The notes: a model not told the origin generated them from the sequence alone. A stretch of 16,354 bases of DNA from JBCAWW01 sp039024315 (GCA_039024315.1 JBCCQN010000186.1:1-16354); one strand, 5' to 3'; shown: positions 6,228 to 14,116, numbered from the stretch's first letter. Program-made: numbers and translations.

Positions 6228-8354
6228 ATGAAGTCTATCTTTCTGGGCCTTTTGAGCCTGTTGAGTCTGCAGTTTTGCCTTGCTGGCGTAGTGCCAGTCA
6301 GAGAGGTACGCCTCAAAGTGTTTGAAAAAGAGGTCACGGGCTACCGTATCAATATCGCTATCGACAAAGAAGAATTGAGAGCCGGTATCCAAGGCTATTT
6401 GTCCGCTTATCCGCAAAGCCCAGTCCGCATGCAAGAAGGGCTGATTTACGAAAATTTTGAATATCCTCCCATCACCTCGGCCCGACCGATTACCCTCTTT
6501 TATATGCTCAACGAGCAAGAGGGCATATTTACAGAATTGACTTTGGTAGGATTATATTCCTACCAACAAGATATCAATGTCCACCGCTTTCCAGACTTAA
6601 GCCTACGGATGCTATTGGACCTATCTGAAATGATACAAGGGCTCACGGGAGATCCTATTGATTTCAATGCGCTCTTTGAGCGACAAAGTGTAGAGGAAAT
6701 TCGACGCACTTATCAAGATCGCAAGGAGCGCAACTATATGGACTTCTATGTGCAACGCGAGGGAGATTGGATCGGTAGTGATGATGGAACCTTGGTTAAA
6801 GAGAATCCCTTTAGCGAAAATCGTCCCGAAAATTTTGAGACGGATGAGCAGGTGGTGGAGTTGATCAGCAATCGATTTAAAAGGTATGTGGCCCAAAATA
6901 GAGGACGGACTTCACCATTTTTGAGTGATAGTAGTCAGCAACAATTTATGGTATGGCGCGATTCATCGGCTTATCTCTTAGGTCAGTTACAGAAGCTGGC
7001 AGAGGCGCAGGATTCGCTGCTCGCCTTGATTCCAGATAGTAGCGAGCTGGATACGGTCTATATCACCGAAAGCACCGTAGATTCCAGCATGATCGACGCG
7101 ATGAGTGCGACGATTGCAGACTTAGACCAGCATGTCCAACAGCTTGAGTTAAAGTTGGCCCTGTCCCAGGAACGCTCAGATTCTTTACGCTTATTGACTG
7201 AGCGTTCTCCGCAGGAGCAGTCAAAAGATAGTTTAAACTTGGCAGTAGCCAGAATTGATACTGTATTTCTGCCTCGCAGAACGCCTCTGACAATGAGGGA
7301 TACCTTAAAAGTATTTGAAACCAGAGTGGATACCGTTTACCTAACGGAAACTCAAATCGATACCATCAAAATCACCGAGCGGCAGATTGACACCCTCAAA
7401 ATCGGTGAATTGCAAATAGATACGGTAGAAGTCCCTGTTTTGGCCGAAAGCCCAGAGGTAGATCAACAAGCCGAACTCGCCGCTAATGAAGCCAAGCTGC
7501 AAGCCAAATTGGAACAACTCAATAAAAGGAATAGCGTTCTCGAAGAGGAAAACGCCAAACTGAGTGGTATTTCGGCCGAATATGATAAACTGAATGTGCG
7601 TTTTGAGCAGCTTAAAGACCGCTTTGAACTAAGAGGGAGAGTACTAGAAGAAAGCGGGCGTAAAATAGATCAATTGGAAAGCAGGAGTATTAGGCTGACC
7701 CAAGATAATCTGGTATTACTCGCTGAAAGAGATTCGTTTGCTCAAGAACTGATGATCCTCAATCCAGAATCTGAGGCCGCCCGGCTAAGACGAGAAGTTT
7801 ATCGCCGTCAATTAGAGCAACTTACCGAAACCCAACAAGCCCAAACCCGGCGCGAACAAGAGCTCGCCAGACGCGAAAAGCAAATTGAGCAGCGCGAGCG
7901 CTACCTCGCCGAATTTGAAGCTACGGGCGATAATCAATCGCTGCTCAGCCGTATTATTCAACTTGAAAACCAGCTCAAAACCCAGGAGCAAGAAAACGAA
8001 CGATTAAGAAACGCTGCTAAACAAAGCCAAAAAAATTTCCAACTCAGCACCACCAATAGTCCTAGTGAAGGGACTGCATTTCGTTTCAAAACAGGCGTAA
8101 ATGAGGATTTTGCGCAGGAGCAAATCCTAACTTGGTTTAGATTACGCGCCCTCTTCCCAAGTGCCCAAAAGCCGCTAAAATTTAATGAAGTATTGATCCC
8201 TAGCATTTCTAATGAACTCTTAAGCTTAAGCTTTGTATCTTTAGGCAATGGATGGTGGACAATCAGCTTCCAAGCAAAAACCGAAGGCGGTATGGAAAAC
8301 ATTGTACCATCCAATCAAGAAGTAGAGGGACTTTTGACAGAAATTTTTCGTTAA
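6228..8354 (+). CDS. secreted coiled-coil protein with decapeptide repeat (unrecognised family)
   Basis: A 708-residue protein I do not recognise. Residues 1 to about 20 form a signal peptide (MKSIFLGLLSLLSLQFCLAG). The Cys is not in a proper lipobox, so this is probably an ordinary exported protein. Residues about 21-225 form a mixed N-terminal domain. At 367-406 there is a ten-residue repeat of the form (V/I)-D-T-(V/I/L)-x-(L/I/V)-T/G-E-x-Q, with related pieces earlier (LDTVYITES, IDTVFLP, RDTLKVFE). Residues about 410-600 are a long charged coiled coil rich in Glu, Gln and Arg (EEENAKLSG, RREQELARREKQIEQ). The last 90 residues form a small folded-looking domain with a WW pair. No T9SS domain or transmembrane helix is seen. 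A periplasmic scaffold is inferred. It precedes the PorE-like gene by 159 bases. Confidence 0.85.
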   Translation: MKSIFLGLLSLLSLQFCLAGVVPVREVRLKVFEKEVTGYRINIAIDKEELRAGIQGYLSAYPQSPVRMQEGLIYENFEYPPITSARPITLFYMLNEQEGIFTELTLVGLYSYQQDINVHRFPDLSLRMLLDLSEMIQGLTGDPIDFNALFERQSVEEIRRTYQDRKERNYMDFYVQREGDWIGSDDGTLVKENPFSENRPENFETDEQVVELISNRFKRYVAQNRGRTSPFLSDSSQQQFMVWRDSSAYLLGQLQKLAEAQDSLLALIPDSSELDTVYITESTVDSSMIDAMSATIADLDQHVQQLELKLALSQERSDSLRLLTERSPQEQSKDSLNLAVARIDTVFLPRRTPLTMRDTLKVFETRVDTVYLTETQIDTIKITERQIDTLKIGELQIDTVEVPVLAESPEVDQQAELAANEAKLQAKLEQLNKRNSVLEEENAKLSGISAEYDKLNVRFEQLKDRFELRGRVLEESGRKIDQLESRSIRLTQDNLVLLAERDSFAQELMILNPESEAARLRREVYRRQLEQLTETQQAQTRREQELARREKQIEQRERYLAEFEATGDNQSLLSRIIQLENQLKTQEQENERLRNAAKQSQKNFQLSTTNSPSEGTAFRFKTGVNEDFAQEQILTWFRLRALFPSAQKPLKFNEVLIPSISNELLSLSFVSLGNGWWTISFQAKTEGGMENIVPSNQEVEGLLTEIFR

Positions 8355-8442
8355 ATATTTGTATAATCTATTTTAAGGCACAAAGAAAAAATACGGATTA
8401 ACAAATAGTTATACGACTGAAATAAACGTCGAAACAAACCAT

Positions 8443-8473
8443 TTTGTTATCACATTAAATTTCAGTAATTCTG
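8443..8473 (+). promoter_or_regulatory. candidate promoter for the PorE-like gene
   Basis: TTTG (8443-8446) and TAATTCTG (8466-8473) are separated by 19 bases. The -7 box has one mismatch to TAnnTTTG. The implied start of transcription near 8480 lies 34 bases before the ATG at 8514. Confidence 0.35.
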
Positions 8474-8513
8474 TAAGTACACTAAACGCTTGTCAAATAA
8501 TCCAGCCTTGGCT

Positions 8514-10793
8514 ATGAAAGTAGTTTCTTTACGCAGCCTTTTCAGCATGCTCTTCCTCCTTGGTGGTGGGCTTGTGCTTGCCCAAGTTGAGGGAACAGAA
8601 CCGATCAATATTTTGAAGGAAAAGTCCGTTGTGCTCCGCACCAACAATGTTGGGGGTGTGATGGATTTTAGTGCGCAGCGGTCATTTACCAATATTGGGC
8701 AAATCGACTATTATGAAGACGAGAAGGCCAAAAAGGAACTTCGACGCTTAGAGAAGCAGGGAGACGATATCGATGATTTGGAAGCCTTAGATCGAGCCTT
8801 ATCGACTTATATCGAAAAGTTTGGGGTCGAAAATTTTAGGAGAGACGTTGGGATGCTTTGGTTAGCAGGCCGTACCAAACAGCTGCTCAAAGATACGGTC
8901 GCTGCGGTCTATTATTATGAATTGGCTAAGATTCATAATTATGGTACTCCCGCACCTCGTATGACCTATGATTCGCTCGTTGCAGGCACTGAAAGTGAGT
9001 GGTTGCCCATCGACGAATACTACGAATTGTTGGAAATCAGACGTAAGATTGACCCCCTGATTCCACCCAAAAAGGTGCTAGAGTCGATGGGGCACATCAT
9101 AAATTCCGACTATGCAGACTACGCACCTTTCATGCATCCATCGGATAGTATTTTGATTTTCACCTCGCGTAGAGATTCGTTAGATACCAAGGCTTCTGAC
9201 TTTGTCGATCCTTTTGCTAAGGAAAATGAAGACCTCTTTATGTCTATCAAAGACTTCATGACAGGAGAATGGCAGCCAGCAGAGCGCATCAACAAAGAAA
9301 TTAATACCCTACTCAATGAGGGTTCGGCCAGTCTTTCGCCCGACGGTAAAACCTTGATCTTTACTCGCTGTAACGCCAAATATGGCTATGGCGACTGTGA
9401 TATCTACTCCGCTCAGTTTGACGGAGAGCATTGGTCAGAGATTAAGAATCTCGGCAAGAATGTTAACTCTATCTATTGGGATTCTCAACCCAATATAACC
9501 GCCGATGGACGCACGATTTTCTTTTCATCCAATCGCAAAGGTGGCTTTGGAGGTACAGATCTCTACTATACCACTATCGGAGCCGATGGCAAATGGGGAC
9601 CAGCCAAAAACTTAGGCCCCATTCTCAATTCCCCTCGCAATGAGGTGACACCCTTTTTCCACAAAATCAACGAAACCCTTTACTTTGGTTCGACTGGTCA
9701 ACTCAAAAACTTTGGCGGCTATGATATCTTTAAAGCCCGCTGGATGCATGATGGCTGGGAGCCTCCTCGCAATATTGGCCCTTTGGTCAACACAGAAGGT
9801 AATGAGTACTACTTTACTATCAGCGGTAAAGGCACCACTATCTTTTACTCTAACTCGCGCAATCCCGAAGAAGACCACGTAAAACAGGATTTTGACCTTT
9901 GGTCTTTTCCGATGCCGATGGAGTCCCGTCCCGATGCGGTGGCTGAGTTTCGTGGCTATCTGATTGATTCTATCACAGGCAACCCCTTAGTGGGGCGTAT
10001 TATGGTCATTGACTTAGAAAATGGAGTGGAAGTGGCCCCAAAAGAAATCAACGAAAAAGGCTATTTTGAATTTGACCTCATCAACAACAACAAATATCGG
10101 GTCTATGTCTTTGGCGATAATTTCTTGACGGTCCGCAATGACTTCGAGATGACCGGAGATACGACTTTCAATATTTTTACCGAAAGCTTTGAGGCCGGAA
10201 AACCTATTGTTTTTGAGTCGCTTGAGTTTGCCTCCAACAGCACTCGCTTGCGGGCTCACGTCCGACCAAAGCTGGACTATATTGCGCGCTTTTTGCAGAC
10301 CTATCCTATGTTTAAGCTCGAAGTAGAGGGGCATACGGATGGAGATGGCCCGCCTTCGGCAAACTTGCGCCTTTCGGCAGAACGAGCAGAACGCATCGCT
10401 ACTTACATCATCGCTAGAGGGGAGTTTTCGCCCAATAGAGTGAGTTCTCGAGGTTATGGGGAGTCGAGGCCCCTAGTCCCTAATGACACCGAAGAAAATA
10501 AAGCCAAGAATCGACGGGTTGAATTCCGCCTAGTTTGGGACGAAAGCTATGAAGGCGACATGATGCTCCCGATGGAAGAAGAGCTATATTTTGACGATGA
10601 GTTCTTAGACCTTGATTCGCCGCATATCAACGATGAGTTTGATTGGGATGAAGAAGAGGAAAAAGCTTGGATGGAAGAACTAGAGATGGATGCAGATTTG
10701 GACCTCGAAGCAGAACTGGAGGAAGATATCCTACTCAAAGAAGTGGAAGAAATAGAGGAAGAAGAAGGAGATGGAAGCGACGACAGTAAATAA
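8514..10793 (+). CDS. PorE-like protein: PD40 propeller, carboxypeptidase-regulatory-like domain, OmpA domain, acidic tail
   Basis: A 759-residue protein when started at ATG 8514, which begins directly at the signal peptide (MKVVSLRSLFSMLFLLGGGLVLAQ); a TTG at 8490 would add eight residues in front. In order: an N-terminal helical/TPR-like stretch; PD40/WD40-like propeller blades (about residues 199-465, e.g. SLSPDGKTLIFTR, ITADGRTIFFSSNRKGGFGGTDLY); a carboxypeptidase-regulatory-like beta domain (about 477-537); and an OmpA peptidoglycan-binding domain (about 563-673) with Asp609 in GHTDGDG and Arg624 in LSAERAE. This order is that of PorE, a T9SS-associated periplasmic protein in Porphyromonas, but many Bacteroidota encode several paralogues, so orthology is uncertain. 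Residues 676-759 are extremely acidic, roughly half Asp/Glu with three Lys, which is not part of the known core. No lipobox Cys is seen. Confidence 0.85.
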   Translation: MKVVSLRSLFSMLFLLGGGLVLAQVEGTEPINILKEKSVVLRTNNVGGVMDFSAQRSFTNIGQIDYYEDEKAKKELRRLEKQGDDIDDLEALDRALSTYIEKFGVENFRRDVGMLWLAGRTKQLLKDTVAAVYYYELAKIHNYGTPAPRMTYDSLVAGTESEWLPIDEYYELLEIRRKIDPLIPPKKVLESMGHIINSDYADYAPFMHPSDSILIFTSRRDSLDTKASDFVDPFAKENEDLFMSIKDFMTGEWQPAERINKEINTLLNEGSASLSPDGKTLIFTRCNAKYGYGDCDIYSAQFDGEHWSEIKNLGKNVNSIYWDSQPNITADGRTIFFSSNRKGGFGGTDLYYTTIGADGKWGPAKNLGPILNSPRNEVTPFFHKINETLYFGSTGQLKNFGGYDIFKARWMHDGWEPPRNIGPLVNTEGNEYYFTISGKGTTIFYSNSRNPEEDHVKQDFDLWSFPMPMESRPDAVAEFRGYLIDSITGNPLVGRIMVIDLENGVEVAPKEINEKGYFEFDLINNNKYRVYVFGDNFLTVRNDFEMTGDTTFNIFTESFEAGKPIVFESLEFASNSTRLRAHVRPKLDYIARFLQTYPMFKLEVEGHTDGDGPPSANLRLSAERAERIATYIIARGEFSPNRVSSRGYGESRPLVPNDTEENKAKNRRVEFRLVWDESYEGDMMLPMEEELYFDDEFLDLDSPHINDEFDWDEEEEKAWMEELEMDADLDLEAELEEDILLKEVEEIEEEEGDGSDDSK

Positions 10794-10887
10794 ATGTGAT
10801 TTTTGGGATACTTTTTGATTATAATACGATACTACACCCTCGCAAACTACAAACCTATGAACGATTAATGACACAAAGACGTAACGC

Positions 10888-12006
10888 ATGTTGAGGATTA
10901 GAGAAAACCGATTACCCCTTCCAGACACACTGATTGAAAGCCTAATCGCCACCGAGCAAAACCCACGCTACCATGCGGAGGGTAACGTGTATAATCATAC
11001 TTTGCTCGTTCTCGACCAATATCAACAACATCAAGCGCGTTTTAATCTTACTCAAGCAGAATCAGAAATTCTCTATTGGGTCACCGTCCTCCATGATATC
11101 GGCAAACCCAGTGTCACCAAATGGAAAAACGGACGCTGGACCGCTCGTGGACACGAGAAAGCAGGCGTTCCCATCGCAAGAGAAATCTTACTTAAGCAAG
11201 CACAAGTGAGCCCAGCGCAGAGAAAGCAAATCCTCGATTTGATTCGCTGGCACAATGCCCCTCTCCGTTGGATCGTCAATAACAAGCCTATCGGAGAATA
11301 CCGTAAGATGGCCACGCGCGTCAACCTTAGACTACTGGGTATCTTCGCTTATTTTGATGTCAGGGGCCGAATTTGCGAGCACAAAACAGAGATTCTAGAC
11401 GGTATCGAAGCCCTCTTAGAAGAACATACTCCCCAGATTGAGGAAGATCTTGGTACCTACACAGAGTTACAAGAAAAGTATCACAAAGCGGGGCTACAAA
11501 AGAAAAATGCGATCTGGAGTGCACTCAAGCAAGACGATAGTCGCCTTTTGGTGAAACTATTGGATAGTCCTGCTTTACCAGCTAAAGCAAGCTTTTTCCA
11601 GTGTGTGATGGCCCTTGGAGCCGGTGGTGCAGCACAGAGTGAATACCTCAAGAATAATTATCCAGCTCATCTTTATTACAACCTCAACGACTTGTTTAAA
11701 GAGGGTGATACGAAACAAGAACGCAGCAACAAATTGCGTGAGGTCAAGCGATTTTTGTCTGTTTACATGCGTGGTCGCAAGGCCGTGGTTTTAGACACCC
11801 AATTTATCGCCGATCAGACTCGAATAGCAATCGCTGAGTACGTCCGCCAAAATGGAGGCAAGATGCAGTATCTCTTCTTTGAGCGTTCGCTAGAAGCTTT
11901 GAAAAAAGAAAGTAAGTGTGAAGTCGAAACAGCCAAAATCAGTACTGCCTATCAGCATTTAGAAATGCCTCATCCTTGGGAGGCACATAGCATCGAGATC
12001 GTTTAG
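10888..12006 (+). CDS. HD-domain protein with degenerate polynucleotide-kinase-like P-loop domain
   Basis: A 372-residue protein. The N-terminal half is an HD phosphohydrolase domain with a full set of metal ligands: His37 in YNHT, His69-Asp70 in LHDIGKP, His89 in RGHE, His122 in RWHN, and Asp157 in YFDVRGR, a pattern like the HD domains of tRNA nucleotidyltransferases. The C-terminal half (about residues 238-330) follows the layout of Pnkp-type P-loop kinases: an MALGAGGAAQSEYLKNNYP loop, YNLNDLF, then VVLDTQFIADQTR. The loop reads G244-x-x-G-x-A-Q250-S, so the Walker A Lys is Gln and the preceding Gly is Ala. The aspartate expected in the SRDD-like motif also appears to be Asn. The kinase half is therefore probably inactive in catalysis but may still bind nucleic acid or nucleotide. 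An RNA-repair or nucleotide role is inferred only. The next gene is 265 bases away beyond a repeat-rich spacer. Confidence 0.75.
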   Translation: MLRIRENRLPLPDTLIESLIATEQNPRYHAEGNVYNHTLLVLDQYQQHQARFNLTQAESEILYWVTVLHDIGKPSVTKWKNGRWTARGHEKAGVPIAREILLKQAQVSPAQRKQILDLIRWHNAPLRWIVNNKPIGEYRKMATRVNLRLLGIFAYFDVRGRICEHKTEILDGIEALLEEHTPQIEEDLGTYTELQEKYHKAGLQKKNAIWSALKQDDSRLLVKLLDSPALPAKASFFQCVMALGAGGAAQSEYLKNNYPAHLYYNLNDLFKEGDTKQERSNKLREVKRFLSVYMRGRKAVVLDTQFIADQTRIAIAEYVRQNGGKMQYLFFERSLEALKKESKCEVETAKISTAYQHLEMPHPWEAHSIEIV

Positions 12007-12045
12007 TATTGTCTCCTGATAGCTTGACCATAAGCCTCAACTTAA

Positions 12046-12070
12046 GGGGGGCCGCTTTGCGGAACGCTTG
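12046..12070 (+). repeat. short hairpin repeat, copy B
   Basis: Six G residues, hairpin CCGC-TTT-GCGG, then AACGCTTG. Relative to copy A (2431-2455), the changed stem bases are paired (T to C on one side, A to G on the other), so the hairpin is kept. It lies 39 bases after the HD-protein stop. Confidence 0.7.
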
Positions 12071-12090
12071 GAATCAAAATGTCAAATAGC

Positions 12091-12173
12091 ATTAAGTACT
12101 TGGGCAGTAGTGTCCAGTATTAAGTACCGAGTAGTAAGTATCCCGAAAGCTTTCGGGAGTATTCCGTACCGAG
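12091..12173. repeat. AGTATTAAGTAC-type repeat block
   Basis: The block contains ATTAAGTACT, AGTATTAAGTACC and GTAGTAAGTA, plus a direct repeat of GTACCGAG (12125-12132 and 12166-12173) on either side of the 18-bp palindrome. The same words occur at 1414-1478 and at the right edge of the window. No open reading frame with protein character is seen in this spacer. Confidence 0.5.
12141..12158. repeat. 18-bp perfect palindrome TCCCGAAAGCTTTCGGGA
   Basis: The sequence is fully self-complementary across 18 bases. It sits inside the repeat-rich spacer between the HD-protein and GNAT genes, embedded among AGTATTAAGTA words. No T-tract follows on either side, so it does not look like a terminator. 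It may be the core of a dispersed repeat or a protein-binding site. Confidence 0.8.
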
Positions 12174-12239
12174 AAAAGCGGTCTTATAAACCGTATAGAC
12201 CCATTTTCTAGGTGTACGCTTTTATCATCAGACATTTTT

Positions 12240-12258
12240 AAGCGTTCTGCGAAGCAGC
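12240..12258 (-). repeat. short hairpin repeat, copy C (inverted)
   Basis: On the minus strand this reads CTGC-TTC-GCAG then AACGCTT, identical in stem and loop to copy A. The G-tract is replaced by GGTTTG. It faces copy B across about 170 bases, so B and C form the inverted ends of the spacer between the HD-protein and GNAT genes. It ends 13 bases before the GNAT start. Confidence 0.7.
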
Positions 12259-12270
12259 AAACCTCACTCC

Positions 12271-12765
12271 ATGCTAACAATCCAAAAAGGTACTAAAGAC
12301 GACCTCCCAGCTATCGCCCAACTTTTGGTAGAAACTTGGCAAAGTAGTTACCAAGGATTCATGCCAGCCAAATTGCTGAAGGGTTTGTCAATTGCTAAGC
12401 AAACAATGAGGCACCAGCAATATTTTGAGAAGGGAATCCAGTATTGGGTAGTCAAAAACGATGCAGAGGTCTTGTTGGGTTTCTGCTCCTATGGCCCCTG
12501 CCGCAATCCAGCAATGCAGTCCCCTTTAGAGCTTTATACCTTGTATGTTGATACGCAAAGACAGAAAAGAGGCATAGGCTCTGCCCTATTGCAAAAACTA
12601 GTAAAAACCGTCAAAATAGAAGCTAGTTCGATTGGGGTTTCCGTCTTCCAGCGAAATCCATATCGCAGTTTCTATCAAAAAAATGGCTTCAAGACCTTGG
12701 GAGAAGCAGTCATCGATTTAGGGGGATGGCAAGAAGATAGTCTGATAATGAGGAAAATATTCTGA
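12271..12765 (+). CDS. GNAT-family N-acetyltransferase
   Basis: A 164-residue single-domain GNAT protein, the normal length. The acetyl-CoA pyrophosphate-binding motif A is clear: LYVDTQRQKRGIGSALL, with Q98-x-x-G-x-G103 after the beta4 strand (ELYTLYVD). The start has the usual beta1-alpha1 pattern (IQKGTKDDLPAIAQLLVETWQSSY), and the alpha4-beta6 end reads NPYRSFYQKNGFKTLGE. The family transfers an acetyl group from acetyl-CoA to an amine; the acceptor (small molecule, peptide or protein N-terminus) cannot be told. The protein is cytoplasmic. Its stop lies only 3 bases from the convergent pssA stop, and no terminator separates them, so the transcripts probably overlap. The inverted hairpin repeat ends 13 bases upstream of the start. 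Confidence 0.9.
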   Translation: MLTIQKGTKDDLPAIAQLLVETWQSSYQGFMPAKLLKGLSIAKQTMRHQQYFEKGIQYWVVKNDAEVLLGFCSYGPCRNPAMQSPLELYTLYVDTQRQKRGIGSALLQKLVKTVKIEASSIGVSVFQRNPYRSFYQKNGFKTLGEAVIDLGGWQEDSLIMRKIF

Positions 12766-12768
12766 TGT

Positions 12769-13509
12769 TTAGCCCTCTTTGTTGCGCGCGTTGTCTATTA
12801 GCGAAAGGATGATGTAGAGCAATAAAACCAGTGGAATGGCCACGTATTGCAGGGCAATGATCAAAAGGAGAGAGAGGGTAATCAAAATATAACGCATCTC
12901 ATTGCCCTTAAAACCAAAGGATTTGAACTTGAGGGCCAAAAGCTTGATGTCCGCAATGAGGATGTAGCTCGAAAAAAGGGTAATCCCAATCAATACCCAA
13001 GTATTGCTGAGCGCACTACCGAGCCAAGACTCAGGCTGCCAGCGTGAGATCATCCAAAGTGAAAAAATCAACATGGTGTTCGCCGGTGTAGGCAGACCAT
13101 AAAAAGCATCAGACTGACGCTCATCCAGATTGAAACGCGCTAATCTTAGAGCTGAAAAAATGGGAATAAAAAAGCCGAGTAAGAAATAGGGCAGGTCCTC
13201 TGGGACGGATGGATGCCAAATCACATTGGGGACAAACTCTTTACCGACCGAAGCTTGGATCATAGCCGCCATCACAAAGCCCGGTACAGCGCCAAAAGTC
13301 ACCATATCGGCCAAGGAATCCAGCTCTTTACCGACAGGGGAACTTACCCCAACCAAGCGAGCCACAAAGCCGTCTAGCCAATCCATCAATAAAGAAGTCG
13401 CCACCATGGCAGAGGCTCCGATGAGGTTGTCGGTAGCCACAAAAATGAGGGCCACCATGCCGCAAAACAGATTGGAAGCTGTAAAAATATTAGGAAGTGA
13501 TTTTAACAT
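12769..13509 (-). CDS. pssA: CDP-diacylglycerol--serine O-phosphatidyltransferase
   Basis: A 246-residue integral membrane enzyme that joins CDP-diacylglycerol and serine to give phosphatidylserine, the precursor of phosphatidylethanolamine. The CDP-alcohol phosphotransferase signature is complete: Asp43-x2-Asp46-Gly47-x2-Ala50-Arg51-x8-Gly60-x3-Asp64-x3-Asp68, in DWLDGFVAR...GKELDSLAD. The start MLKSLPNIFTASNLFCG and several hydrophobic helices match the type II (Gram-positive/Bacteroidota) PssA rather than the E. coli soluble type. It begins 30 bases after the nadD stop and is the last gene of the leftward gmk-nadD-pssA cluster. Its end is convergent with the GNAT gene at a 3-base gap. Confidence 0.93.
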   Translation of the reverse strand: MLKSLPNIFTASNLFCGMVALIFVATDNLIGASAMVATSLLMDWLDGFVARLVGVSSPVGKELDSLADMVTFGAVPGFVMAAMIQASVGKEFVPNVIWHPSVPEDLPYFLLGFFIPIFSALRLARFNLDERQSDAFYGLPTPANTMLIFSLWMISRWQPESWLGSALSNTWVLIGITLFSSYILIADIKLLALKFKSFGFKGNEMRYILITLSLLLIIALQYVAIPLVLLLYIILSLIDNARNKEG

Positions 13510-13539
13510 AAGAATGCCTTAGGCCCGAAATATAGCAAA

Positions 13540-14115
13540 CTATTTGCGGTAAAGGCCTTCTTTTTCGAGGTAGGCAAAGACTTTAGGCACCACCATATAG
13601 CGCACGGAATGATCCGCTTGAATCACCTTTCGGATGTAGGAGGCGGAAATATTGAGCAATGGGGCCTCAAAAAAACGGACATTGGGATGATCATCAAATT
13701 GGGAGGCTTCAGCATCGACGCGGGGATAAACATAGAGCGGATAATACTTGATGATGGTTTCGTAGTTTTTCCACTTATGAAAATGCTGCAAATTGTCTTG
13801 CCCCATGATCAAGGCAAAATCATAGGACTGATAGCGATCTCGGAGATGGGTCAGCGTATCAATCGTATAAGAGGGTTTAGGCAGCGAAAACTCTACATTG
13901 GAGGCCTGCAATTGAGAGTGGTCCTCCAAAGCCAACTCTACCATGCGGTAACGATCAAATTCAGAAAGCAGGTTTTTTTTCTGTTTGAAGGGATTTTGTG
14001 GCGAGACGATAAACCAGACGGCGTCGAGCTCGGATTCATTTAAGGCCGTCTGGGCCAAAATGAGGTGGCCTACATGGATAGGGTTAAAAGAGCCAAAATA
14101 AAGTCCGACTTTCAT
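13540..14115 (-). CDS. nadD: nicotinate-nucleotide adenylyltransferase
   Basis: A 191-residue protein that adenylates nicotinate mononucleotide to deamido-NAD in NAD biosynthesis. The nucleotidyltransferase signature GSFNPIHVGH is at residues 8-17 and supplies the HxGH ATP-binding histidines. PQNPFK and a YRMVELAL stretch follow as in NadD, then IMGQDNLQHFHKW (the GxDxxxxxxxW region), and near the end ISASYIRKVI provides the ISxxxxR motif. Length and all motifs are those of an active enzyme. Only one base separates its start from the gmk stop, so translation is probably coupled. It is cytoplasmic and constitutive by role. Confidence 0.95.
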   Translation of the reverse strand: MKVGLYFGSFNPIHVGHLILAQTALNESELDAVWFIVSPQNPFKQKKNLLSEFDRYRMVELALEDHSQLQASNVEFSLPKPSYTIDTLTHLRDRYQSYDFALIMGQDNLQHFHKWKNYETIIKYYPLYVYPRVDAEASQFDDHPNVRFFEAPLLNISASYIRKVIQADHSVRYMVVPKVFAYLEKEGLYRK

Positions 14116-14116
14116 A

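Noticed and set aside
8490..8513. TTG start for the PorE-like gene
   Set aside because: It would put eight polar residues in front of the signal peptide; the ATG at 8514 gives a standard signal sequence.
10868..10894. 8-codon upstream reading frame overlapping the HD-protein start
   Set aside because: The overlap could couple translation, but a frame this short is expected by chance and no motif or RBS supports it.
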